Below are positions 1 through 8,435 of a DNA stretch of 64,000 bases, piece by piece. This stretch comes from Paraburkholderia sp. BL25I1N1. Lineage in GTDB: Bacteria; Pseudomonadota; Gammaproteobacteria; Burkholderiales; Burkholderiaceae. The position numbers were made by a program, and so were the translations under genes. The stretch lies in contig NZ_PVZB01000001.1 of the NCBI RefSeq assembly GCF_003002025.1, positions 434,001-498,000 of the forward strand. The letters run 5' to 3'. Position 1 is the stretch's first letter, and every line of letters begins with the position of its first letter. The notes under the pieces were generated by a model. The model was not told the DNA's origin. It saw only the letters and a program-made list of their open reading frames with translations, and made no database searches.

Positions 1-1593
1 CGTCGTGCCGGCTAGCGACTGCGAACCGCCATAGGCCTGCCAGTCTTCGTACCGCACGCCGTAGACGAGCTTCCAGCGCGGCAGAAAGCGCCAGGCGTCC
101 TGCGCGTAGAGCGCCTGAGTCTGCGTCTTGCCGGCGAACGCATTGGCGAACGAGGTGGCTGCGCCGTCGCGCCAGTTCAGCGTGTTGTAGCTTTCGTTGT
201 CGACGAAGTAGTTGTCGTAGTGATAACCGAAGCTCAGCGCGTGGTTCGCGAGTCCGGCCTGATTCGTCGTGGGCGTATAGGTGCTGCGCAGATCGAGCGT
301 TTTCCAGCCGGCGCCGTCGCCGAAGATCACCGTGCCCGGACCGTTGTCCGGCGCGCCGGAATTCGCGGTGCGCGCCACGCTGTTGCCGACGTCGTAGTAC
401 GAAGCGATCGCTTCGCCGTTCCAGCCGGTCGCATTGCGCGTTTTCAGCGACACGCCATAGAGCCAGTTCTCGCTATGGCCGAGACTCGGCGCGAATGCCG
501 CGGCGGGAATCGTGTATTCGTAGCCGTCGATCGCGACCTTGCCGCTGTACACCGCGTTGCCGTTCGCATCGCGCAGAAAGCTCGAGGTCTGGCTGTTGTA
601 GGTCTGATGCCAATAGCCGAGCGTGAAGCCGGCCTGCAGTGTCGGCGTGAAGTCGTACTGCATCTTCAGCTTGAACTGGTCCTGCACCGTGTGTTCGATG
701 CCTTCACCGTTCACGCCGAGCACTGCCGTCGGCGTGTTGGTCTGGTTGTTGTAGAAGTACGCGCCGGTGACCGGCGTGTCGCCGGCTTTGGCGGGTGTGC
801 CGGATTTGGCGAGTGTGGCGAATTGCAGCGGCTGGCTGGTGTTTTCCAGGTGATTCACACCGAGCAGAAACGAGAACTTGCCGATGCGGTTGCCGAGCGT
901 CGCGCTGGCTTCGCTGCCGTTGAAATTCTGGTTCACGCCGAACAGGCTGAAGTGCTGGGTGAAGGCCTTGACGTCGGCGGTCGCTTCGAACTGTTTCGGC
1001 ATGCGCGTGCTGATGAGCACGGTCGCGCCGAGCGAGTTGCCTGGATAGAGCACGGAAAACGGCCCGTAGATCACATCGACCTGCTGGATCTCGTCGGGAA
1101 ACACCATCGACCAGCGCGGCGGAAACGAGTAGCTGTTGCCGAGCAGATTGCTGAGCAGCAGACCGTCCGCATAGACGAGACCGCGCGCGCTTTGCGTGTT
1201 GCTGGTGCCGCGCACGGCGATGATCGAATTCAGATCGCCGATAAAGCGCTTGCGCACGGCGAGGTTCGGCATGTACTTCAGGACGTCTTCGGTGTTGACG
1301 ACGTTCCAGTTCTCGAACTGCTCGCGGGTGACGGTTTCGACCGAGGCCGGCAGGTTGGGATCGACGGCACGCGGCGCGGCGGCGGCATTCGCGCTGACGC
1401 TGATGGCGGGCAGCGCGGCGTCGGCGCTCGCGCTCTGCGCATGAGCGGACGAGGCGATGAAGGCCGGCACGAACGCCGGCACGATGGCAGGCAGACAGGC
1501 GGACAAAAACGGCCGGGGCAGCGGTTGAAGCGAGACGCAGCGTGCGCCACGGCGGGCGCAAAAGGGCAGTCTTCGCAGGGCGAAGTTGAACAT
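1..1593 (-). CDS. TonB-dependent outer-membrane receptor, 3' end outside window
   Basis: Reading leftward from an ATG at 1593 there are 531 codons with no stop before the window edge, so the C-terminal barrel end is missing. A signal peptide ends near AFIASSAHAQS. A plug domain follows (SVETVTREQFENWNVVNTED, then VRGTSNTQSARGLVYADGL and the DVIYGPFSVLYPGNSLGATV region), typical of TonB-dependent receptors, and then alternating beta-barrel sequence. The start is supported by a GAGGAAAC ribosome site about 5 bases upstream. The DUF2946 gene lies 82 bases upstream on the same strand, an arrangement often seen with copper or other metal/chelate receptors. The actual ligand cannot be read from sequence. 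Family call is firm; substrate is inference. Confidence 0.9.
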   Translation of the reverse strand, partial: MFNFALRRLPFCARRGARCVSLQPLPRPFLSACLPAIVPAFVPAFIASSAHAQSASADAALPAISVSANAAAAPRAVDPNLPASVETVTREQFENWNVVNTEDVLKYMPNLAVRKRFIGDLNSIIAVRGTSNTQSARGLVYADGLLLSNLLGNSYSFPPRWSMVFPDEIQQVDVIYGPFSVLYPGNSLGATVLISTRMPKQFEATADVKAFTQHFSLFGVNQNFNGSEASATLGNRIGKFSFLLGVNHLENTSQPLQFATLAKSGTPAKAGDTPVTGAYFYNNQTNTPTAVLGVNGEGIEHTVQDQFKLKMQYDFTPTLQAGFTLGYWHQTYNSQTSSFLRDANGNAVYSGKVAIDGYEYTIPAAAFAPSLGHSENWLYGVSLKTRNATGWNGEAIASYYDVGNSVARTANSGAPDNGPGTVIFGDGAGWKTLDLRSTYTPTTNQAGLANHALSFGYHYDNYFVDNESYNTLNWRDGAATSFANAFAGKTQTQALYAQDAWRFLPRWKLVYGVRYEDWQAYGGSQSLAGTT

Positions 1594-1675
1594 GAGCGTT
1601 TCCTCGATGCATGGAACAAACGATCGCGCGCCCCCTCGACGGGTGCGACGACTGCGCGATCAGGACCGATGGCGA

Positions 1676-2086
1676 TCAGGAAACGACGGGTGGGGCTCGA
1701 GGACGGCCGGACGGAAAGGCGCCGAGCGGCGTGAAGCGGGTGGAAAGCGCGGGCGGCGCGGTGTCGGCAAGCGTGAGGGCGGCCGGCGGCTCGGCCGCGG
1801 CGACCGTCGGCATGGCGACGTGGTGCTGAAGCAGATGACAGTAGCCGCACGCGCCGAACGCGTCGTCATGGCTCAAACGGACCGGCGCCGGGGCGGCCTG
1901 GGTCGTCACGCTCGCCGCGCCGACCACGCTGAAATCGCGCGGCTGCAACGCCGAACAGAGCGCCGCGATGGGCTCGTGCGCACGGTTCGACATCAACATC
2001 TGACTCACGACCGGCGCGAACACGACGAGCCACATGGCGAACAGGCCAAGCCATGCGGTCATGTGAATGCGAGAGCGTGGATTCAT
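1676..2086 (-). CDS. DUF2946 family membrane-anchored protein
   Basis: A 136-residue protein with one N-terminal hydrophobic segment (about residues 10-30, WLGLFAMWLVVFAPVVSQ) and the family hallmark FGACGYCHLLQHH near residue 83, a Cys-x-x-Cys-His cluster flanked by histidines. DUF2946 proteins are small, probably periplasmic, and commonly accompany TonB-dependent metal receptors. Here it is the upstream gene of the receptor ending at 1593 and probably shares its transcript. The Cys/His cluster suggests metal handling, but that role is inference. The C-terminal 45 residues are low-complexity Pro/Ala. Confidence 0.82.
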   Translation of the reverse strand: MNPRSRIHMTAWLGLFAMWLVVFAPVVSQMLMSNRAHEPIAALCSALQPRDFSVVGAASVTTQAAPAPVRLSHDDAFGACGYCHLLQHHVAMPTVAAAEPPAALTLADTAPPALSTRFTPLGAFPSGRPRAPPVVS

Positions 2087-2350
2087 GATGTTGGGCGTAA
2101 AGACGCGGGCGATTCTAACATCGCCGCGCGGACTTTTCGCCCGTGATCCTCGTTATAGCGTGGGATTAGAAGGCCGAAAACCGCTCATTTCGTCGCGTTA
2201 CAGGCGCGCCGATTCACGTAAGCTGCGTGGTATTTGTTCCGCTTTCGCGGCCGCACCGAGACTTCGGCACGCCAATCCAGCAGCCGGATCAGGACGCGGC
2301 ACATGCGATCGACCCGGCCGGCTTATCGCCGGCTCCAGTGACCACGACTC

Positions 2351-4495
2351 ATGAACCACACGCAGCTCGCAACCTCGATCGACGATATCAACCAGCAGGC
2401 CGTCTCGTTGTTCTCGGCCGGACAATTCGTCGAGGCTTTGTCGATGGTGACGCCATTCGTCGACGGCGATGCGCTGTCGGACGACGCCCTTGCCGACGCA
2501 TTGAATATCGCCGGGGCCTGTTCGTTCGCCTTGCAGCGTCCCTGGGAGGCGGAAAGCTATTGGCGCCGCTGTCTGCAACGCAATCCGGGCTATGCCGAGG
2601 TGTACGGCAGTCTCGGCATGCTGCTCAAGTCGCTCGGGCGTCTGTCCGCCGCCAAGGCGATGTACCGGCAACTGGTCGCGCTGCGGCCCGGCGACGCGGA
2701 CGCCCGCAATCATCTCGGCGCCGTGCTCTACGGGCTCGGCTACAAGGAGCAAGCGGAGGCGTCGTATCGCGAGGCGCTGGCGCTTCGCCCCAACTACCCC
2801 GAAGCCCACTACAACCGCGGCATCGTATTGCACGAACTGCGCCGCCTGCCGGAAGCGGAAGCGGCATTCCGCGAGGCGCTGCGGGGGCTGCCGGCTCACG
2901 CCGAAGCCCATAACAATCTGGGCAACGTGCTGATGGAGTTGGGCCGCTTCGCCGAAGCGGACGTTGCCTATCGCGAGGCGCTGACTATCCGGCCACAGTA
3001 TCCGGAGGCGCTCAACAACCTGGGCGGCGTGCTGAAGGTCACTTTCCGTCTCGCCGAAGCCGAACTGGCTTTTCGCCTTGCCCTTGCCATTCGTCCGGAT
3101 TACGCGGAAGCCCTCCTGAATCTCGGCACCGTGCTCGCCGATCTCGAACGTCTGCCCGAAGCCGAGGCTGCCTATCGCGACGCCATCGCACAACGTCTCG
3201 GCTACGCCGAAGCGCACTACAACCTCGGCGTGGCGCTGTGCAAAATGGAGCGTCTTTGGGAAGCCGAACTGGCTTACCGCGAGGCGATTCGCCTGCGGCC
3301 CGATCTCGTTCATGCGCACAACAACCTGGGCTGCGCGCTTCGCCGGCTCGACCGACTGCCGGAGGCTGTCGAGGCTTTCGAGCAGGCGCTCGGCCTGCGT
3401 CCCGATCTGGCGGAAGCGCACTACAACCTCGGCGCAGCGCGGGCGCAACTCATGCAATGGCCCGAGGCCGAGAGCGCTTATCGCCGCGCGCTTGCTTTAC
3501 GCGCCGATTACGGCGACGCGAAATTCGGCCTGGCCGTGTTGCTGCTCGGCATGGGCCGCTTCGAAGAGGGTTGGCGTCTTTACGAATGTCGCTACGAGCA
3601 GGCCGGTTTCGTCCATCACAAGACTAGGTCGATGCTGAGCTGCCCGCAGTGGCAAGGCGGCACGCTCGCCGGCAAGTCGCTGCTGGTATGGCAGGAAGAC
3701 GGCCTCGGCGACATGATCCAGTTCAGCCGCTATTTCGCCTTGCTGAAGGCGCAGGGCACCTCGCATATCGCCTTTGCGTGCGCACCGTCGTTGCACCGGC
3801 TGATGGCAAGCGTCGACGGCGTGGATGCCGTGCTCGATCACGATACCGCTCGCGCACAGGCGTCCACTTACGACTGCTGGACGAGCCTGCTGAGCGCGCC
3901 GCTGCATCTGCGCACGAGCGTGGACACGATTCCGCGCGCCGTGCGTCTCACGGCCGAGCCGGCGCTGGTCGAGCATTGGCGCCCCGTGCTGGACGCGCTG
4001 CCTTCCGGCCGCAAGATCGGCCTGGTATGGAGAGGCAACGCGAACCATCATAACGATATGAACCGCTCCATACCCTCGCTCGCTGTGCTGGCGCCGCTCT
4101 GGAGCGTGCCGGGCGTGAGCTTCGTGAGTCTGCAAAAAGGATGGGGCGAAGACGAGGCGCGCCATCCACCCGCCGGTCAACCGCTGCTGGACCTCGGCTC
4201 GCGCGTGACGGATTTCGCGGACAGCGCTGCGATCGTCGCGCAACTCGACCTGGTGATTTGCGTGGACACGTCCACCGCGCATCTGGCCGCATCGCTCGGC
4301 ACGCCGTGCTGGGTGATGCTGCCGGAAAAAGATATCGACTGGCGCTGGCTGCACGATCGCAGCGATTCGCCGTGGTATCCCCACACGCTGCGCCTGTTTC
4401 GCCGCGCGCCGGGCGAGGACTGGTCGATGCCGGTCGAGCGGGTGCGTCAGGCGTGCGTCGAACGATTCGGCGCGACGGACCGCGCGCTTACCTGA
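2351..4495 (+). CDS. TPR-repeat protein with C-terminal glycosyltransferase-like domain
   Basis: 714 residues. From about residue 48 to 420 there are roughly eleven 34-residue tetratricopeptide repeats of the form AEAHYNLGxxLxxxxRLPEAExAYREALxLRPDY. The remaining ~290 residues contain LVWQEDGLGDMIQFSRYF, GLVWRGNANHHNDMNRSIP and VDTSTAHLAASLGTPCWVML, resembling the C-terminal half of heptosyltransferase-like or O-GlcNAc-transferase-like (GT9/GT41-type) proteins. It is predicted cytoplasmic, transferring sugar to a glycan or protein acceptor; donor and acceptor are unknown. The ATG at 2351 has no strong Shine-Dalgarno. Its stop overlaps the convergent truncated LysR gene by 8 bases. It is not in an evident operon. 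Confidence 0.85.
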   Translation: MNHTQLATSIDDINQQAVSLFSAGQFVEALSMVTPFVDGDALSDDALADALNIAGACSFALQRPWEAESYWRRCLQRNPGYAEVYGSLGMLLKSLGRLSAAKAMYRQLVALRPGDADARNHLGAVLYGLGYKEQAEASYREALALRPNYPEAHYNRGIVLHELRRLPEAEAAFREALRGLPAHAEAHNNLGNVLMELGRFAEADVAYREALTIRPQYPEALNNLGGVLKVTFRLAEAELAFRLALAIRPDYAEALLNLGTVLADLERLPEAEAAYRDAIAQRLGYAEAHYNLGVALCKMERLWEAELAYREAIRLRPDLVHAHNNLGCALRRLDRLPEAVEAFEQALGLRPDLAEAHYNLGAARAQLMQWPEAESAYRRALALRADYGDAKFGLAVLLLGMGRFEEGWRLYECRYEQAGFVHHKTRSMLSCPQWQGGTLAGKSLLVWQEDGLGDMIQFSRYFALLKAQGTSHIAFACAPSLHRLMASVDGVDAVLDHDTARAQASTYDCWTSLLSAPLHLRTSVDTIPRAVRLTAEPALVEHWRPVLDALPSGRKIGLVWRGNANHHNDMNRSIPSLAVLAPLWSVPGVSFVSLQKGWGEDEARHPPAGQPLLDLGSRVTDFADSAAIVAQLDLVICVDTSTAHLAASLGTPCWVMLPEKDIDWRWLHDRSDSPWYPHTLRLFRRAPGEDWSMPVERVRQACVERFGATDRALT

Positions 4496-5267
4496 TTTGC
4501 GTGCCGCGCTTGCGGGCCGATTGCGTCGACGTGTGAAAGCGGTCCTCGATCGTTTCGATCGCCTGGCCGAGGAACTGCAGGAACATGCTCATCGCGACGG
4601 TGCTCGTCAGATCCGAGCGTTGATACAGACAACTGAACGATTGGGCGCCGGCATCGGCGAGCGGGGTCCATGCCAGCTTACGCTCGGCCACGTCTTCCGC
4701 GACGTTCTCCGCGATCAGAAATCCGATGCCGACACCGTCCGCCACGAGCCGGCGCACCATCGAGACCGAACTGGTTTCCACCAGAGGACGGGCCTTGCGT
4801 CTTTCGCGATGATCGATCTGGTCCACCATAGCGCGTAATTCGGTATCCGGCGTCATCAGGATGAGCGGGTAGTCGAGGCATTCGCGCAGGCGTGGACGTT
4901 TCTGAAGCTTCGTGAGCGGATGCCCCGGCGGTGTGACCAAGCCCAGATACTGCGCGAACGCGCGCACTTCCACGACGCCTGGCGGCGGTTTGCGGCGCAG
5001 GCCGTAGCCGATGTCGGCCTCGCCGGTCTCCACCCATTTCAGGATGCTTTCGCCGTTGCCCGAACGCACGCTGTAGGTCACGCCGGGATAGCGCTCCATC
5101 GCGGCCTGAATTGCGTCGGGCACCAATTGCTCGGCCGACGACGGCGACACCGCCAGATTGACATGTCCGCGCCGCAGCGAGCGCAGGTCTTCCACCTGCG
5201 TCATGGCGTTGTCGAAATCGCGCTGGTCGCGCCGCACCGCCGCAATGATGATCTCGCCGGCGGTGAA
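4488..5267 (-). pseudogene. LysR-type regulator lacking the DNA-binding domain
   Basis: The open frame runs from an ATG at 5384, but LysR homology begins only at FTAGEIIIAAVRRDQRDFDN (5267), the position that normally follows a ~60-residue winged HTH. From there the linker helix (MTQVEDLRSLRRGHVNLAVSP) and the full effector domain (LVTPPGHPLT, LILMTPDTELRAMV, VADGVGIGFLIAENV) are intact to the stop. The 39 residues before 5267 (ending ATISPNPSP) do not look like an HTH, and I find none in the other minus-strand frames up to the divergent gene at 5470. It therefore looks like a 5'-deleted gene. A free effector-domain protein with another role is possible but less likely. Confidence 0.75.
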
Positions 5268-5308
5268 GGGCGACGGGTTCGGCGAGATTGTCGCAGCCTC
5301 TATTGTCG

Positions 5309-5395
5309 GGTAATTGCCGCTGACTGTGTCACGGCGAGGCTTCATATATCGCGTTGATCCTATCGCCGTTTCTATTACATCCAAGGTAATTGCCG
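5309..5395. repeat. Pair of 11 bp direct repeats GGTAATTGCCG
   Basis: GGTAATTGCCG occurs at 5309-5319 and again at 5385-5395, 76 bases apart, upstream of the decarboxylase-family gene and across the 5' end of the broken LysR frame. Each copy is itself near-palindromic around AATT. They could be regulator half-sites for the gene at 5470 or short repeats at a deletion junction; sequence alone does not decide. Confidence 0.5.
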
Positions 5396-5469
5396 ACCCT
5401 CACCCCCAAGCCTAATCTTCGTTGGTCGCGCGGTTCATCCCGAACCGCGTTCACTATCAAGGACGCATC

Positions 5470-6018
5470 ATGTCGACGTTTCAGGTTCACACCATCGACT
5501 CCGCGCCGGAGCAATCCAAACCGATATTGCAACAACTCCATGAGACCTTTGGCTTCATCCCCAACATCGCGGGAGCCATGGCCGAGTCGCCCGTGCTGAT
5601 CGGTGCGTTCATCAATCTGTTTCAGAAAGTCCATTCGGGCACGTTCACCGAAGCACAGATCCAGACGCTGTTGCTGACGAACGCCGTCACCAACGCATGC
5701 ACTTGGGCAGTCGCGTTTCACACGGCATTAGCGCTGAACGAGGGACTCACACCCGCCGATGTCGAAGCGCTTCGCGCTGGCCGCACGCCTGCTGACCCCA
5801 AGCATGCCGCGCTTGCCACGTTGACGAAAAATGCGATCCTGAAACGCGGCCATCTCGACGAGCGCGACGTGAGCGCATTTCTCGAAGCCGGTTTCCGTCG
5901 CGATCAGGTGCTCGAAGTACTCGCGGTGGCGGCAGCCTCGACCATCACGAACTACGTGGGCAGCATCACGCAACCGCCGTTGGAAGCGCAGTTTCAGGTC
6001 CACGCCTGGACGGCTTGA
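5470..6018 (+). CDS. Carboxymuconolactone-decarboxylase (AhpD-like) family protein
   Basis: 182 residues from the ATG at 5470, preceded by AAGGA seven bases upstream; an in-frame GTG at 5422 is less likely. The helical CMD/AhpD fold is indicated by LHETFGFIPNIAGAMAESP and LTEAQ-like LLLTNAVTNACTWAVAFHTALAL. In redox-active AhpD relatives the motif is C-x-x-C-x-x-x-H; here it is C77-x-x-A80-x-x-x-H84, so the second (resolving) cysteine is replaced by alanine. A classical AhpD-type peroxidase cycle is therefore not expected unless another cysteine helps. The flanking XRE regulator (6131) is close downstream and may belong to the same unit. Substrate unknown. Confidence 0.85.
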   Translation: MSTFQVHTIDSAPEQSKPILQQLHETFGFIPNIAGAMAESPVLIGAFINLFQKVHSGTFTEAQIQTLLLTNAVTNACTWAVAFHTALALNEGLTPADVEALRAGRTPADPKHAALATLTKNAILKRGHLDERDVSAFLEAGFRRDQVLEVLAVAAASTITNYVGSITQPPLEAQFQVHAWTA

Positions 6019-6130
6019 TTCCCGTGAGGGAAGGCGCGCTCACCGCTAGCGAGTATCCTGACCGACGAGGTTCGCCGAGCGGCGCTCGCCGAACCTCTTA
6101 CCGGTAACATCTTGCGGACAGGAACACACG

Positions 6131-6994
6131 ATGAATCCTGCGAACCCATCCAAAAAAGCGCCACCGAACGATCTCGGCGTCTTGTTGCGTCACTGGCGAG
6201 ACGTGCGCGGGATCAGCCAGTTGGACCTGTCGTTCAATGCCGGCATCTCGCAGCGTCATATCAGCTTCATCGAAAGCGGACGCAGCGTGCCCAGCCGTCA
6301 GATGCTGATGGATATCGCGCAGGCGCTCGACATCCCGCTGCGCGAACGTAACACCCTGCTGCTGGCAGCAGGCTACGCGCCAATGTATGCCGACGCCGCA
6401 TGGAATGCGCAAGAAATGCATAGCGTCACGAATGCGCTCGGACGCATGCTGCGTCAGCATGAACCGTTTCCAGCGCTCGTCATGGACCGCTACTGGAATG
6501 TGCTGATGACAAACGATGCGGCGCCACGTTTTTTCAATTGCTTTATCGACATGGCGGCGCGCAAGGGGCCGCGCAACATGCTGCATCTGGTGTTCGATCC
6601 GGAAGGTATGCGCCCATTCGTGGCCGACTGGCAGACCGTGGCGGATAGTTTGGTTCAGCGCGTCTACCGCGAGTCGGTGGGGCGCGTGATCGACGATCGG
6701 ACGCGCGAGTTGCTCGATGCGTTGCGTGCCTACCCGGATGGGAAAAAGAACAGGGCGCCGGGGCATCCCGAGTTGGCGACCGAAACCGCCTCGGCGGCGG
6801 CCATGCCGGTGATCCCGATCGGTTTCGTCAAAAACGGCCACGTCATGAAGTATTTCTCGATGGTCTCGACCGTGGGCACGCCGCAGACGATCGCGGCGCA
6901 AGAGTTGCGCCTCGAATGCATGTTCCCCGCGGACGACGAAACCGAGGCGCGTCATCTGGAGATGCTCGACGCGGCGGCGCAGTTGCAGCGCTAG
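6131..6994 (+). CDS. XRE-family regulator with MmyB-like ligand-binding domain
   Basis: 287 residues. The N-terminal helix-turn-helix spans about residues 12-70 (LLRHWRDVRGISQLDLSFNAGISQRHISFIESGRSVPS), the form typical of XRE regulators of the MmyB class. The rest (residues ~100-285) is the MmyB-like ligand-binding region, with PALVMDRYWNVLMTNDAAPRFF and RNMLHLVFDPEGMRPFVADW as diagnostic stretches. These act as cytosolic one-component transcription factors, often controlling an adjacent oxidoreductase or hydrolase. It lies 112 bases downstream of the CMD-family gene, the obvious candidate target. Effector unknown. Confidence 0.9.
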   Translation: MNPANPSKKAPPNDLGVLLRHWRDVRGISQLDLSFNAGISQRHISFIESGRSVPSRQMLMDIAQALDIPLRERNTLLLAAGYAPMYADAAWNAQEMHSVTNALGRMLRQHEPFPALVMDRYWNVLMTNDAAPRFFNCFIDMAARKGPRNMLHLVFDPEGMRPFVADWQTVADSLVQRVYRESVGRVIDDRTRELLDALRAYPDGKKNRAPGHPELATETASAAAMPVIPIGFVKNGHVMKYFSMVSTVGTPQTIAAQELRLECMFPADDETEARHLEMLDAAAQLQR

Positions 6995-7054
6995 ATCAAT
7001 CGGCAAGCCGCGGCCGTAGCAGCCGCCGTTGAACCACAGCGCCGCGTCGAAGTT

Positions 7055-8257
7055 TTAAAACTTATGCCGCACGCCGATGCTGACAATCGCCTGCGATTGC
7101 GTCGCCGACGAGTGCCCATTGCCCTTGTCGCTAACCGATGCAGTCGCCGCGACCGGATGGCCGAGCGCATCCAGCGTGCCGCCCGACGCGTGCTGGTAAC
7201 CACCCATCAGATAGACAGTCGAACGCTTGGACAGCGCATACTGCGCGCCGAGTGTCACGTTGTGATATTGCGCGCGCTCATCCACGCCATCCACTTCGCC
7301 GCCACGCGTGTAGCTGTAACCTGCGAACAGTTGCACGGCGGGACGGATCGTCCATTGCCCGAACACGCCGGCGATGTTGAACGTCGCGTGACCCTTGAAC
7401 AGCGAGTCTGCACCGGAGCGATACTGCACGTTGCTGTAATTGACACCGACGATCGCCGGCCCGAAGTCGTACGTCGCGCCCGTCGCGATGATCTGTTGCG
7501 ATTGCGCGCTGGCGTAGCCCTCGTTGATCGATGAATTGAACAGGCCGTCGTCCGTGCCGCTCCATTTGCCGTAGGTCGTGTCCTGCGTGCCGGTCTTGCT
7601 GTTGTCGGAGCGTTCGTAGCCGACGCCCACGTGCAGCGGGCCGTTGCCGTAGGTGGCGCCCACGCTCCAGGTGTTCTGCTGCTTCAGGCTGCCGGGCTGG
7701 CCGCCGAAACCGTACAGCGCGCCGAACGTGAAGCCTGCATAGTTCGCGCTCGTGTACTTGATCGAGTTGTTGACGCGCGCGGTCTGATCCAGATCGTCGA
7801 TATCGCCCGGATGCGCGCCGTAGCCGCCGACCATCGCGACCGGGGCGACTGGCGAAACGAAGTCGTTCAGCGAGGTGTACTGGCGGCCGAGCGTAATCGT
7901 GCCGTACTGCTTGCTGCCGATGCCCACGTACGCCTGACGCCCGAACAGGCCGCCGTTCTGGCCGGTCTTGCCGTTCGTGATGTCGAAGCCGTCCTCGAGC
8001 TGGAACAACGCGTTCCAGCCGCCGCCCAGGTCCTCCTGACCCTTGATGCCCCAGCGGCTGCCGGAGAGATTGCCGCTCGTCACGGCGACGTTCGAATGGC
8101 CGCTATAGTTGCCGGCCGTGCCGGTGCGCTCGTTGCTGCGATACGAAATGCCCGCATCGACGATGCCGTACAGCACGACGGAACTCTGCGCGGACGCAAT
8201 GCCGGCGAACGTCATCAAGAGGGGTGCGGCAATCCATTGGTTCTTCATCGTAGTCAT
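7055..8257 (-). CDS. Gram-negative general porin (Burkholderia type)
   Basis: About 400 residues with a signal peptide (MKNQWIAAPLLMTFAGIASAQ) followed directly by SSVVLYGIVDAGISYRSN, the usual first strand of betaproteobacterial trimeric porins. Loop and strand signatures include GSRWGIKGQEDLGGGWNALFQLEDGF, FGRQAYVGIGSKQYGTITLGRQYTSLND and a C-terminal VSIGVRHKF ending in Phe, the BAM recognition residue. It forms an outer-membrane diffusion channel; solute preference is not predictable. Two ATGs (8257 and 8248) fit; the second gives better spacing to a CCAGG-type ribosome site. Monocistronic. Confidence 0.93.
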   Translation of the reverse strand: MTTMKNQWIAAPLLMTFAGIASAQSSVVLYGIVDAGISYRSNERTGTAGNYSGHSNVAVTSGNLSGSRWGIKGQEDLGGGWNALFQLEDGFDITNGKTGQNGGLFGRQAYVGIGSKQYGTITLGRQYTSLNDFVSPVAPVAMVGGYGAHPGDIDDLDQTARVNNSIKYTSANYAGFTFGALYGFGGQPGSLKQQNTWSVGATYGNGPLHVGVGYERSDNSKTGTQDTTYGKWSGTDDGLFNSSINEGYASAQSQQIIATGATYDFGPAIVGVNYSNVQYRSGADSLFKGHATFNIAGVFGQWTIRPAVQLFAGYSYTRGGEVDGVDERAQYHNVTLGAQYALSKRSTVYLMGGYQHASGGTLDALGHPVAATASVSDKGNGHSSATQSQAIVSIGVRHKF

Positions 8258-8390
8258 AGCCTGGTTGGAACTTCTATCTCAAGTCGCCTGAATGGCGATC
8301 TTTCTTTTTTCCGCGCACGCGGAAGCCCGCTCCTGAATGACGGAGCGGACTGCATGAAGCGGGTATGCGTAGCGGCGCTTGCCATATCTG

Positions 8391-8418
8391 TGACGCGTCC
8401 CTCGCGCGGGACGCGTCA
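8391..8418 (-). terminator. Perfect hairpin downstream of the gluconate-dehydrogenase operon
   Basis: TGACGCGTCCC and GGGACGCGTCA form an 11 bp perfect stem around a 6-base loop, 18 bases past the cytochrome stop at 8436. There is no U-run on the minus-strand side, so it is either a 3'-end-stabilising hairpin or part of a factor-dependent terminator rather than a classical intrinsic terminator. Confidence 0.6.
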
Positions 8419-8435
8419 CGCGAGGCCACGTGCGA

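Noticed and set aside
220..1734. Long plus-strand open frame of 504 codons opposite the TonB receptor
   Set aside because: Arg/Ala/Val-rich translation without domains, caused by high GC on the antisense of the receptor gene, whose minus-strand frame has a signal peptide, plug domain and ribosome site.
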